Shown piece after piece: positions 39,501-43,915 of a DNA stretch of 64,000 nt. This stretch comes from Chondrocystis sp. NIES-4102 (lineage in GTDB: Bacteria; Cyanobacteriota; Cyanobacteriia; Cyanobacteriales; Xenococcaceae): positions 3,844,001 to 3,908,000 of the forward strand of contig AP018281.1 in NCBI GenBank assembly GCA_002368355.1. The letters run 5' to 3'. The position numbers were made by a program, and so were the translations under genes. How positions within the stretch are numbered: position 1 is the stretch's first letter; every line of letters starts with the position of its first letter. Below the pieces are notes generated by a model. It had not been told where the DNA came from. It ran no database searches and was given only the letters and a program-made list of their open reading frames with translations.

Positions 39501-41291
39501 TATACAGTCAATTTCACTGTAAAAGATGATGATGGCGGACAGACATCTAGTTCTATTGTCGTCACTGTGGATAATGTTGCACCTACAATTACAGATATAG
39601 CTTATAGTCCCGTTCATGAAGGAAAATCAACTAAATTTACTGCCACTGCCAAAGATCCTGGAAATGATACTCTAACCTACACCTGGAACTTTGGTGACGG
39701 TTCTGAAACTGTTGAGGGAGCTATAGTTAATCATTTATATACTGATGATGGATTCTATACTGCTACCTTGACGGTAAGAGACTCCGATGGAGGTGTTACT
39801 ACTTCTAATTTTATGATTGCCGTCAGGCAGGTATTCAACCTGAAAGCAGAAGGCAAAGTTAGGATTAATGGTAGCAGCGATTTAGAACGAGAGATTTTAA
39901 ATCCCAACGATGATACCAGAATTTATGCTGGTGCTGGATTTACTATTAACGGTAACCAAACTTTACCAGTACAAAGAGACCAAGCTGGTAATCCAATTCT
40001 TCAACGAAGCCACGGCGGACAGCTTGAGGTCACCTCAAGAGAACGTGCGCTTCAAAATAATAAACCTGTTTTAATTGAACGGGCTATTACTGTAGGGCCT
40101 AATTATACTGAAAGTAATGCTAACGCTATTAGAGATAAATATGTGGGTGTGATTCCTCCTCAAGTAATTGAAAAGTTAGTTGTTAATGTTCCCTCACATC
40201 AATCACTAATTGAGCAAGAATTAATTACCTCTAAAGTTAATTTTAATCCTCAGTCCTATAGATTAAATAACGCTAATCAATGGGCAAGTGTGTTCCCAAA
40301 TTCTGGTACAACTGATAATCCAACTGTTGTACGTGTAAAGCTTGGTAGTTTGAATATTCCTACTGGAGTTTCTTTAAATAATACTGTAATTATTGTAGAG
40401 CGAGGAGATATTAATTTTAATGGTAATGGACACAATTTAGATTCTGTTGTCTTAATTGCGAGCAAGGGTTCGATTAATCTTGCTGCTATTTATTCTAATA
40501 ATTCAGCTATTTTTGCTGCTAATGCTATTAATATTAATCGTCATGCCAAATTTAGTGGCAATACTACAATAGCTACAGGTGATAATAATAGTAATCTAAA
40601 TTTTGATGGCGCAACTTCTACTTTGGATGCCTATAGCCATCTGAAAGTTATTTCTCAAGGTAATATTATTTATAATTCTTCTAATGCTACTTATGGAGAA
40701 TTCACCGCAGCTAAAAACTTTACTGCCAATGGTCGCACTGATTTAATAGGTTCGATTCAAGCTAAGGGAGATATTATTATTAATGGTGGTATTAGTATGG
40801 CTAGTACATTTAATAGCGGTATTTTAACTTATTATAATCATACTGGTAACATTATTTATCATTTCCTTAAAAAGGAAAATAATGGTTTTAATAGTAATTT
40901 TTATACTTCCAGTGCATTAGAAAAGGACGTTGTGATTAGTAGTTTTAATAATTATCAATATCAAGGAGAGTCTTTTATTTCCTCTGGTTCAATCATTGAA
41001 GGCGGTGCTGATGTTTATCGTTTCTTTAACACTCAAACAGCGACTCATTTTTACACTACTAATGAAACTGAGCGAGACTTTATTTTAAGTTCCTTATCTC
41101 ACTTTTCTTATGAAGGAATCGCTTTTACTGCCTATTCTACTCGACTCGAAAATTCTCTTCCTGTTTATCGCTTTTATGACAGTAATAAGGGTATTCATTT
41201 CTTCACAAATGATGAAGCCTCTATGATTTCTTTGCGTCGTAATGCTCAGTATAATTATGAAGGTATTGCTTACTATGTTATCCCTGTGTAA
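21411..41291 (+). CDS. Giant mosaic secreted-type protein (6626 codons), probably 5'-truncated
   Basis: 19.9 kb without a stop. In order (residues, approximate): 1-50 pentapeptide-antisense linker; 245-1105 nine He_PIG-type Ig repeats; 1306-1595 RHS/YD-like; 1689-1747 dockerin-like (AGDVNNDNAVDGVD, DVNRDRIIDAEDL); 1842-2030 BIG2-like; 2233-2424 cadherin-like; 2427-2484 hydrophobic; 2664-3030 YVTN-like propeller; 3057-3137 charged helix; 3360-3567 hydrolase-like, with Gly in S-F-G-A-G where a Ser nucleophile is expected; 3723-3920 beta-sandwich; 3937-4163 non-specific nuclease with D-R-G-H4002-M and metal Asn4024; 4272-4436 second antisense linker; 4457-4627 zincin-like H4549-E-L-A-H-L-Y-G-F-I-D4559; 4840-4922 cadherin-like; 4924-6143 fourteen PKD-like repeats; 6477-6626 DUF5648-like. 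The only start is a TTG without a ribosome-binding site; the first in-frame ATG is codon 288. Confidence 0.75.
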   Translation: METSAIQIDSDQVSPTQIDFHEKCLLQDNFSQIDTSEIAIASSISSEQFLRSYNSTSFDLVNNLTANLNADETEIINPSSVEYNPETNTATLYFNAFNPNKYELIVDDNLTNLDGITLEAPYKVDFTAVSDFSQLVDLEFTNTRSDRKNKTISFDVSLTNQTDYNLSLPLNLVLQPGNNSETAHLTKYTSISDGGAYFIDLSDSLPDGILKPGQSITEETVTIYNPDDLRFEFEPGVYTLPTNNNAPVFTSEPVTTATAGESYVYNVAASDPDGSVIGYLLYDAPEGMSVTQDGQITWNPTTDSPSSAKVSLHVYDSRGGRAIQEFTIAVAGGNNAPVFTAIPSSIKGVEGKPIKLNINAADADGDNLQYWVDNLPPGGNFDRNTNVFSWIPGFEQAGSYENVRFIASDGNEEVSMTTTFLVAQGNQKPTLLPVSDRTFKEGDNIRIQLQASDTENDKLTFSSNLLPGGSFLDPNTGIFEWTPGFFQAGNYEIPFTVSDGKLSTTETFKLQILNVNAAPKFDDLSNWAVAEGQTINFRAFAFDGDNPGFVPQERTADGQLTLIEGSDPTVTYAVEGLPEGATFDADTAIFNWKPSYDKAGEYEVTFTATDNGDGLTPKTATGTVSIKVGDTNRPPTITAISNPIVQRGSIVDLKIYTTDPDGNVLTIKGTGAGGFELPSFVTLADNGDGTANLNIAPGDGNRGDHPVTIIATDELGVTTEYSFIITVDAFNERPLLQHIGNKVAVVGEPIEFTVYVADLDEDNLTFSATGLPDGASLTPSNTYGRATFSWTPTVDDLGSYPITIQVEDSGNGDNSQKLSQEQEFNIVVRNSNTAPVFETGGESTRQLSVMEGETLSFTFIGTDADGDDLTYSANKLPKGAKLDPVTGELTWQPSYRSAGIYEGIEVIVSDGHSSSSQNIKITVTNSNFAPVLTSIPLQSTRENTELTFNLKGNDIDGDALLYSAVSQLPKGAKLDARTGEFKWKPSYGQAGNYTLEFAITDSNGSQDTKQVEIVVANVNRAPSIEVKPTIVALGEELEFTLIGSDPDAETTLTYFVENLPEGATLNSETGVVTWKPSPGQVGDYVVTYQVNDGEDVARKNALIRVETTPTPPKVNLEFTPSFPAIPGQKVFINALADSFTEIEEIKVMINGKELTLDERNRAVYTPNTPGRVEVEVTATDAAGRTATTTEILKVRDPEDNAKPVVAFGLGLNGEAIASATDIKATVSDRNLDEWTLSLQGKGEGEKGKGKVIATGYGEVSNDSVFELDPALYANGFYTLELTATDIKGRTSTTEIIVEVEGNDKTARYQRSDSDLTVDFGGINIDLIRRYDSLQRNQSGSSLDARSLAPALKDTASHNGGAGSHRFGNGWSSSWDFDLETDVEIRGSGNEGIKPLETGTRLYLTAPDGERVGFTFQPVAEEITGLTYYRPAWVADEEVDFTLESADVLLSKAGDRFYDLETAKPYNLEGRSQEAYTLTASDGTRYEVDSEGKLQEQITSNGTRLIYSDSGILNPDTGEMVRFETDGDGRLTTITAPNGESVIYTYDELGNLVGARNLALGESVRYSYGDHGLNLIAGDTGEAIEYFDTPVIKPITTDLGTASSFTGKTVTGNGDNLYSFGIRESEIKSTNTGFVLLSIDLSGTNELPTIEGLTPLGTETTADSSFAMYAIDKEGLNLLSVTGDYELQLGIAGDVNNDNAVDGVDSQLVEAALGKTVGDTGYDMALDVNRDRIIDAEDLQILGSNYGFRYNQAPVVTDGEALTHEDLSVEIPLADLASDPEGERVFFKTKDVENGTVSFSADGQTIIFKPDVGYTGTASFKLFADDGYAVSKASIVEINVSDAPLTSLDFVERNLGLEVGEQFELQVIADFADQEDVIVPGDYLTWSSENQGVASISARGVVIGVSNGDSIINAQRDKFTAVTATNVGKSITPTTEAELYENIAEEYGLEVFPKAASIAPGEVIPLDVTAGQSADRPDLSSYESGTRYFVSNPEIAVMSSNGMLLALKEGVVDVTVIHGGSEFVIPVKVEDPHLGNTATLDAAGGMLKNEDDYQVMVAPEALAEETTVTINSLAESELELPVPDYVSLIGAFSLDIGSQAAKTPLQFALSAPENYSENDLFLVLRQGQLPNAETGGWSPSWLIEDFATVEADGMLRTGSETSKMPGIFAGNGVNNFIVVSMTVPDELLNSFTPDTPETAANLSASLLTENNETSSNSSILSAALEAENSNFNPTGINDTYTVNEDDYLVVSAAEGVLANDSDLEGNRLTASLNLPPSHGEISLGADGAFTYIPEANFNGSDSFEYKVTDGLGGENIGVVTITVNPVNDPPVASNNFFFAEMNQVLEADLTRNLLGNDFDVDGDPLTITHLQPEHGSVTVNSNGTFIYTPDDNYVGPDKFKYKITDGVSESTANVNLQVQIPRAQDSILAPFLQGGYSTAMFALSTVSAIAFPGSGLGMMMTGFNVAMGIAASTAVPLMVLADFLARRNQILNTYAIDETGNFVTTPLNIEYNTDNLPSKIGRPVNQPVSPQISPAKVAPSLDKVEVTFDESTLNQYGPVIYVEGSNILASTNISNLGDNFADLKIEIADGKVNEGKPIVQQATVIPSLSQELANNRQRVAIQIPKDVSIGDASIKIIRPNEVLDLPGTSTKTIEVPSLPIQFPRTELNYEFTVARDSDDVIVTSRDNGAIVARIKLPENGSPVAAALNPDSTRYYVPLRNIGEVAVVSTLTLNPIDFAPDTPEVDSIKLPTGAAPEQIAIAPNGQYAYVSDMDNQSIYILDITPGSEDYNHLVDTIAVGGASGSRLRKVAISADGKVLFATQSTNFTASNSQSRIVAININPEDAGTDQYHQVIGTLADIPEKVFGIRSVPNTNQMGVTFRRTRENQGGFAFLNYQYNTPGEPASGIQLSLGKVESVAMGSNLVGAWDPYDIVVDTFEYEDPSYPTGKKTKTLAFVGGFNGGALPSIAFNGPRELNDVTSATVLVLTVDEAPNGNYTFKEKASFLTPKLMGHITDLEVVEREVLTAPDAGLPLVKDKQKELIVTYPGKQQTITFDPGEIAKKLDEAELNPELKEKLKKTPIDLEEPKVRKRTRRLEDLADGASGLETIIDETLEIAKEYWDRRAKEQAEEALQEIEDKVPGRAWDIVLPLPNPVKPIPSFVDLKPIGDRIINSDDLIAELQPVEETETFIQPGVLDLIEWEYEESLDEEQEVQKIVLFISTSPDGEGLTPEDGEFVDWDNVDENSSIFTKRNILGKQVTDFNPNRVLTAEGTLIENGIIWESLGGRDFNNFEVEGMDNAFPVGDYLNLTPGRYYYKIWTKQGNGQIIEHDPSSFEWYPTVERKIIKPDDDTALQPAPPFPSITVITPDAYKNDPNSFIKAHNLGLNIANKIDRSTAEDGYVLRYEPLTGDWISVDGEEIALEDLDRNKPLVLITDWSEDSQDDKYNSGTAEAAADSFFSSLIQLDQEYLGGSIGLSGNIYDPNGDLIYNPGGLLNSPFHFVSFGAGAVVNTEIIQRIGAAFPKQDENNNDTRFVNTFPDLQMTTIEPNQGDEFEPEITVWDNVTFADNYYQNATEPFSEVLDKADINIPLGANDFSLTRAGFTGSPLENGNISKNSNIRAVAWYKGTANINEHETFIDYPILRRLGDFSQPDFSAPDTAPWYVAEHELGGQIIEDEFRNGQWEGNGTGWFYSMLGNGYFKRPEPIEGKRSVAEDNTALDKQRGDFAVPTLFNGNFDVIAQQLDTQPIPGWSLHSNDENQNSTLLQGALKKWDEISSLANHRTKLGYNPANPDYTLELSGGESIVHNRFVVPDWGTLRFDLHTPSLLGGDLDVFIKGDAVGYESFNELQSIDLSPATGRGRQYENDLYKIGYGTSGFETFHINLPSSLRGKSVELKFELQGFKTVYLDNVFFQSEHLRFGNPTEARSAEPIVPDANNLLLEKPQYSLSYNETAKTPNWVSWQLNKAWLGNTRRYNYFLIDPILPNGLTRIRTQDYDNSGYDRGHMLPSSQRNRNKKDNIATFLMTNILPQTVDNNQFFTTFPSPNPDLRSAWYNFEKYTKDLANDGRELYLVAGGYDFNFNVQPQVISNADPAQSTRRGGLTTPSILDSRGIQIPSWTWKTAVVLDRPGLGIEDVSATTPTHAIITPNTPEPTLTEFNNGGVQHPLDTIIPLDSPRSNITSQAQWRNWETWRVTVDQLEDLLRTTPGLSTFDLMPEVRQNIQNSIEASLSPVVSVPNFPPEEDDSDSSVEGEDNGDEPLSSLLLGTENQPLTGLIFNGVRSFQESSIGQSGVTEESTFVPSTFVFSSSHISPSQINSSHVSPAKVGIPEIGSNQLGTFKDRTTQISITETNFGQVGKPKTRSNKFSATESTSTHIIGTEVSPTKISFGKVDSVDSLSDRIVLFPSSSPAQVSISEFNSKELFIPSSIASEEFISSNFHDLTPQIINVLNNTATNIWSDLLQTETQLDIDFQITDLPTGQLAEATITGFDDSGVPNAGTILIDHDANGVGWFIDSTPLESSEFGVQNSETYLLAAADSEANGKYDLLTAVLHELAHLYGFIDGYAGYSDRLETKNGTTKFIGDDFTTTLNGEHLDKEAHPHDLMNTHLAPGVRKLPSELNVQILQAILADEDGGTRRLGDGEKLDAALTSDPLLAIANGDFSISDTTTDSFAWDTRGKSGIESGQAILTEDSPFLSNFTQTFTVPEDAKTIQFKLIGAELGASELAPPDAFEVALLDANTNQPLTTTSNGLTETDSLLNIQNDGTAYFSNNVRINGTTSGEMIDLDKSRTITIDISHLTPGRDATLYFDLLGFGAADSRVVIDDVILSDQNLLPPVTTDDTATTTQRQPVVIDILNNDRDEDGTLAVNSVQIQTEPHYGTVTVNNDGTVSYTSEDRTIGDDTFTYVVQDSDGQISEPATVNVTVENAIPEITEIQIPNTITEGDTTTFTALASDPGNDELTYSWNFGDGKTATSLDTTHTYVQDGEYILTVTVDDGKGGITTSSLTVTVNNVAPMIERIDNKISNEGQEVQFDFSFKDPGVLDTHTVTWDFGDGSKILEVNSDTLSISHIYTNNGIYTATITVTDSNGAIATQDITVTVENLAPIIESVTGDTEISEGDTANFKAVASDPGNDTLTYTWDFGDGETDTGMNVSHTFISNGNYTVTLTVQDSDGASTSQTLDVTVNNVAPVIESITADSEINEGDTASFNALTRDAGNDELTLTWDFADGSEQLTVNESDLPVSHQYADNGNYTVTLTVTDTSGDNTSSTHQITVNNTAPVITSLTDDLLINEGSRVNLSAFATDAGDDELTYAWDFGDGTNTVMGENVEHIFVDNGLYEATVTVTDDDGASTSSSLTITVNNVAPIIDPWLDETATEGDTVEFNLSFKDPGSLDTHTLTWDFGDGNKLLTTNGDETSVSHIYTDNGVYTARVIVTDSNGASSTNTMTVTVNNAAPALASLTGDTNIDEGSTANFSITAKDPGDDTLTYTWDFGDGETATGKDVSHIFSQNGTYTVTATVTDDDGASTSSTMEVAVNNLAPVIESITGDTEIQEGDTASFNALAIDSGKDTLTYAWNFGDGSETVTGNEVTHVFADNGNYTVELTVTDSDGSSTSQTLDVKVNNVAPIITEANGNTQINEGDTANFNALAIDPGKDTLTYTWTLEDGTELRDQNVNYTFAEDGEYNVNLTVSDSDGASTSQTLVITVSNVAPIISELEDQTSDEGQTVEFEGNFQDPGILDTHTVEWHFGDGNNAENTLNPTHVYTDNGEYDASLTITDDEGAGTTIGFKVIVNNVAPTITEIVGNNSVDEGSLTTFLAVTTDPGSDELIYTWNFGDGSELLVSPDPLTPIPHIYQDNGNYTVDVMVTDDDGATDSQTFEITVNNVNPTIESVTGDTEINEGDTATFEAFAKDPGDDTLSYTWNFGDNSESVTGENSSHLYQDNGEYTVTLTVQDDDGGVTIQTLTVTVNNVAPIIEYLTGDTQIQEGSTANFNAGVIDPGNDELTYIWNFGDGSESVTDSIGIISHTYTNNGEYTVNFTVKDDDGGQTSSSIVVTVDNVAPTITDIAYSPVHEGKSTKFTATAKDPGNDTLTYTWNFGDGSETVEGAIVNHLYTDDGFYTATLTVRDSDGGVTTSNFMIAVRQVFNLKAEGKVRINGSSDLEREILNPNDDTRIYAGAGFTINGNQTLPVQRDQAGNPILQRSHGGQLEVTSRERALQNNKPVLIERAITVGPNYTESNANAIRDKYVGVIPPQVIEKLVVNVPSHQSLIEQELITSKVNFNPQSYRLNNANQWASVFPNSGTTDNPTVVRVKLGSLNIPTGVSLNNTVIIVERGDINFNGNGHNLDSVVLIASKGSINLAAIYSNNSAIFAANAININRHAKFSGNTTIATGDNNSNLNFDGATSTLDAYSHLKVISQGNIIYNSSNATYGEFTAAKNFTANGRTDLIGSIQAKGDIIINGGISMASTFNSGILTYYNHTGNIIYHFLKKENNGFNSNFYTSSALEKDVVISSFNNYQYQGESFISSGSIIEGGADVYRFFNTQTATHFYTTNETERDFILSSLSHFSYEGIAFTAYSTRLENSLPVYRFYDSNKGIHFFTNDEASMISLRRNAQYNYEGIAYYVIPV
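25437..25505. repeat. GC-rich repeat inserted in frame in the giant gene
   Basis: A GC-rich stretch with CCCTAAAGGAT at 25459-25469 interrupts the RHS-like region between RYDSLQRNQSGSS and HRFGNGWSSSW. The same 11-mer occurs twice in intergenic DNA at 4701 and 4815. The insertion keeps the reading frame. Confidence 0.5.
34224..34718 (-). CDS. Intact pentapeptide-repeat ORF, antisense within the giant gene
   Basis: 164 codons from ATG at 34718: MKITADEFFARYAAGDKEFFG, then repeats such as NADLS, ADLSG, ADLRNADLRGANMTG, ending CDTTLPDGTFLEG. This is the normal layout of a cyanobacterial pentapeptide-repeat protein, which folds as a right-handed quadrilateral beta-helix. GAGGTG lies seven bases before the ATG, a good ribosome-binding site. 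Minus and plus codons are in exact register, so each five-residue repeat becomes a five-residue (S/P)-x-(Q/H/K)-(I/V)-(S/G) unit of the giant protein. Openness on both strands is partly expected from composition. The start, the ribosome-binding site and the canonical ends are what argue for a real or formerly real gene. Confidence 0.4.
   Translation of the reverse strand: MKITADEFFARYAAGDKEFFGIELTNADLSRATGWEENNPVGQAINGVNFSEGDLSGTNFSANDMRACAFSGTKLIRSCFRLTNLTKVCFSDADLSGSIFEGAKLIRADLRNADLRGANMTGVDLTGANMTGAKDEGAWYESAFFCDTTLPDGTFLEGPHPVED
40006..40053. repeat. Nested palindromic repeat inside the giant coding sequence
   Basis: Arms CTTGAGGT (40023-40030) and ACCTCAAG (40032-40039) form a near-perfect hairpin, enclosed by GAAGC (40006-40010) and GCTTC (40049-40053). 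The core shares CTTGAGGTC-x-CC followed by GAACGTG with the repeat upstream of petF. It is translated as part of R-S-H-G-G-Q-L-E-V-T-S-R-E-R-A. Confidence 0.6.
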
Positions 41292-41584
41292 TATTTTTCT
41301 GCTGTTACTGATGAAGCAGAGATCAATAGTTGCCTAGCGAGCATCGCTGTCCGCTTACGGCTTCGGCTTGCGTCAGTAGTTGGCACGAGTCTGAGATTAT
41401 TGTATTACGGAATTTTAAGTAGCAATAATAATTTCAGAGTAACTCTATATAGGGAAAGATGAAACAAAAATTTTAAAGCATATGGGGTTTAAGTAGCAAT
41501 TGTACAGAAACTTACGCACTTGGCTGCGAGATACGCAGCGTAATAGTTTTAGCTATCAAAACTCACTTTCAAATACATTTTTAC
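41292..41584. other. Intergenic stretch after the giant gene with repeats and a candidate Tn3 end
   Basis: No gene. It contains a GC-rich HIP-like repeat near 41331-41381, a 13-base direct repeat TTTAAGTAGCAAT (41414-41426 and 41488-41500), and GGGG...CTTACGCA at 41484-41519, placed and oriented like the terminal inverted repeat of a Tn3-type element just beyond its transposase gene. I could not find the opposing copy. Confidence 0.4.
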
Positions 41585-41815
41585 TTACCACAAATCCAAA
41601 TCCGCTAGTTCATCAATAACATCAACATCTCTCAATGGTCGCAATGCTCCATTTTTCAATTCAGGCAAATTAAACTGATAGCGACCGAGCATATTGATAT
41701 GAGAATGAGGCAGAGGAGACAAACGAGCCTTATCTTCTTCTTTAATTTCCCAGCCCTTTGAGATTGGCGTACAGCCGACATAAGTACAAAATAGGACATG
41801 ATGTAAAGTATTGTT
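41585..41815 (-). pseudogene. C-terminal fragment of a Tn3-family transposase
   Basis: The minus strand reads FCTYVGCTPISKGWEIKEED, then ARLSPLPHSHINMLGRYQF, then GALRPLRDVDVIDELADLDLW and a stop at 41585. The ARLSPL-x-H-x-HIN-x-LGRY-x-F...LRPLRD block is the conserved end of Tn3-family TnpA. Only this tail remains; upstream sequence is replaced by the tyrosine recombinase remnant. Confidence 0.75.
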
Positions 41816-41830
41816 TACAATACCTTTCGT

Positions 41831-42482
41831 TCAATCCATCCAAAACTCCTCAAAACGCTTTGGTGACAACTCTGCATTCACTAACAGTATGCTGAATATT
41901 CTTATGACCCAGGTAATGCCTGAATTGCTCTAGTGTCATGTCCTAGACTCGCCAAATAAAAGCCACAAGCATGGCGAAGCATATGAAGATGAACGGCTTA
42001 AAGGTAATCCTGCCATTTTCCCTGCACGTTCGATAATCCTTCTGGCTGTAGCAGCAGCTATCATAGTAGCCCTTTTTGTTTCAAACAGATAATTCGAGTT
42101 AGGATACTCTTTCTGTAATTGTCGCAAAGCTCTAAATTCAACACCACGCAGAGGATAAGTTGAACTGACACGATGTTTGAGCGGATTGATGTAAATTGTA
42201 CCATCAGCAAAATCAATCTGTTCCCACTTTAAAGAAACTAACTCGGATACTCTCAACCCATGACGATAAGCCATTAAAATCAAAGTAGAATCTCTTAAAG
42301 GGTGTCTGCCCACTCTCTTGGCAGCAGAAACCATTGCAGCCACTTCAGGAGGACGAGACAGGCGAGGAAACCTGGTCTGCTCGATACGTCCGTTGGGAAA
42401 AAGATGTTCGCTTCGGACGTTTATCAAAGTTGGGAATTTTCGGAGGAGGAACAGTGCGTGGCATTTTTACCAACTTGCTCAT
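41831..42482 (-). pseudogene. Tyrosine recombinase (FimB/XerD-like) with several frameshifts
   Basis: Reading from ATG at 42482 (M-S-K-L-V-K-M-P-R-T-V-P-P-P-K-I-P-N), a frame change near 42395 leads to KRVGRHPLRDSTLILMAYRH-GLRVSELVSLKWEQIDF with the catalytic Arg, then HRVSSTYPLRGVEFRALRQL. Another shift near 42000 gives LHMLRHACGFYLASLGHDT with H-x-x-R, then YLGHKNIQHTV. The end ELSPKRFEEFWMD is in yet another frame, and the segment that should hold the catalytic Tyr is damaged. It belongs to the same subfamily as the recombinase at 17247, in opposite orientation. Confidence 0.8.
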
Positions 42483-42773
42483 AAATAATAGTTGGGCATA
42501 AGAATGTAGAGTACGAAAAATCAACTCCTCAAACCTCTAATCATAAAGAACATCCCCATAAATGGTTGTTAGGCGTGATGTTTGGCAATGTTATTCTGAG
42601 TAACCTTAAAAATTTCAGGATTTTACTTGATTGGAATCACTTTGAAGAGATAATTTGTTCCTGTAAACTTTTAAAAGTGTTTTCTGCCTTGTGGCTTCTA
42701 TTGAAAGAACGGCTTATCCCCGTTTTAAGGGTTACTATACTCTTGCCCTACTTCAAAAACCAGCGTTGCTGAA

Positions 42774-43112
42774 TCAACACATGAATCGATAAGGAACAGG
42801 AAGATCTGAAAATCTCAGATAATGAATCAGTAATCGAATGTTTGAGCATTTCGACAGATTTTGAATAACAGAGGGTTTTACGGTGCAATCGAGCTAAGTA
42901 GTGTCTTAATGTGGTATTTTCTCCTTCGACTCTCCTCATATAAGTTTTGCACACGATTTGGTCGCCATCTAGTATAAAACCAGGATAGACTTTACATCCA
43001 TCGGTGATGTAGAAATAACATTGCCATTTTTTGACAATTTCCCATAACGTTTCAAAAGTCTTGGCACTGCGATCGCCTAAAACCCATTCTAAGATGCCAG
43101 GTTTAAAGTGGT
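42774..43112 (-). pseudogene. IS1-family transposase remnant
   Basis: The minus strand reads PGILEWVLGDRSAKTFETLW, CYFYITDGCKVYPGFI, then TYMRRVEGENTTLRHYLARL, HRKTLCYSKSVEML and, after a frameshift, LLIHYLRFSDLPVPYRF to a stop at 42774. This is the C-terminal DDE half of the IS1 InsB-type transposase. The N-terminal zinc-binding half is missing. The 3' flank TTCAGCAACGCTGG may be part of the element end. Confidence 0.7.
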
Positions 43113-43415
43113 CTAAATTAAAGTTATTTATTAGTAATTTTTGAATTGGAATTTGAATTAGGCATATCTTTTTTTAAAGACCAAAGTAGTTTTCGTCCAA
43201 TGCTTTATCTAAAGATATAAAATTATCATTTCCAATTTTAAATTCTACTTGAGCAGACTTGACTACATCTTGAAATATTTCTGGGTATATTTCTTGCATA
43301 TATTTTTTAAAACTCGGATTGCGTTTTAGTAAACGAGCGATTCGACTACGAAAAGTAATTACTTCAGCTTTCCAATGTTTATAGTTACGTTCTTTCTCAG
43401 ATTCCCAATAATTAA

Positions 43416-43457
43416 GTGACGCGACCACGGGATGTGAAATCCCGTAGCTGCCGTCAC
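43416..43457. repeat. Nested palindrome inserted in DUF29
   Basis: Outer arms GTGACG (43416-43421) and CGTCAC (43452-43457) enclose inner arms ACGGGAT (43427-43433) and ATCCCGT (43439-43445). The insertion lies between the HLLK and NYWESE blocks of the DUF29 family. Confidence 0.7.
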
Positions 43458-43516
43458 CCTCTACGGGTTTAAGCAGATGAAAAATTAATTGCTCAAGATA
43501 ACTTTCAAGCGATCGC

Positions 43517-43542
43517 GTAGCATAGCCCTTCGGGCTTATCGC
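43517..43542. repeat. 26-bp small dispersed repeat inserted in a HIP1 site
   Basis: GCGATCGC at 43509-43516 is followed by a 26-base unit that ends in a second ATCGC (43538-43542). The unit holds a hairpin AGCCC-TTC-GGGCT. Excising 43517-43542 leaves AAGCGATCGCTT on the minus strand and repairs the DUF29 frame. A degenerate copy is at 55688-55721. Confidence 0.75.
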
Positions 43543-43915
43543 TTTTCTGATTTACCCATGTCGTCAATTTCATCGAGCAAGTTGTCCCAGTCCATGTTTT
43601 CAAAGTCTCGGTTCTGAATTGCTTTTTTAATTTCTTCTATCCAAAGATTAAAGTCGCGATTATGTAATTCTTTGATAGCTGACATTTTTTATATGTATAG
43701 GGCTTTTTGCTTTGTTATACTATTTCCTGATTATATGATTTATATAAGTATATAAATTACAAATATTCTCGATTAGTGCCTTATCATCAACGTTACATCG
43801 ACGGAACAAACGAGCCTTTACGAATCATAATTGTTTTTAATCGTTATGACCTGCTGCTGCGAGGGGTTCTGTTGTAAAAACTTGAGGCAAGCTTGTAGTA
43901 TACTCAATTTGCAAG

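Larger units (their letters stand above)
43174..43685 (-). pseudogene. DUF29 protein broken by miniature repeat insertions
   Basis: ATG at 43685 gives MSAIKELHNRDFNLWIEEIK and DWDNLLDEIDDMGKSEKR, then a 26-base insertion introduces TAA and a frame change. The protein resumes as LESYLEQLIFHLLK, then about 17 codons from a palindromic insertion, then LNYWESEKERNYKHWKAEV and on to FGL at 43174. The pattern is that of DUF29, a helical family abundant in cyanobacteria with no assigned enzyme activity. The ancestral sequence at the first insertion can be written as K-R-S-L-E-S, spanning a HIP1 site. Confidence 0.75.

Noticed and set aside
42566-42772. 68-codon plus-strand ORF
   Set aside because: No family, no ribosome-binding site, and it overlaps the end of the IS1 remnant.
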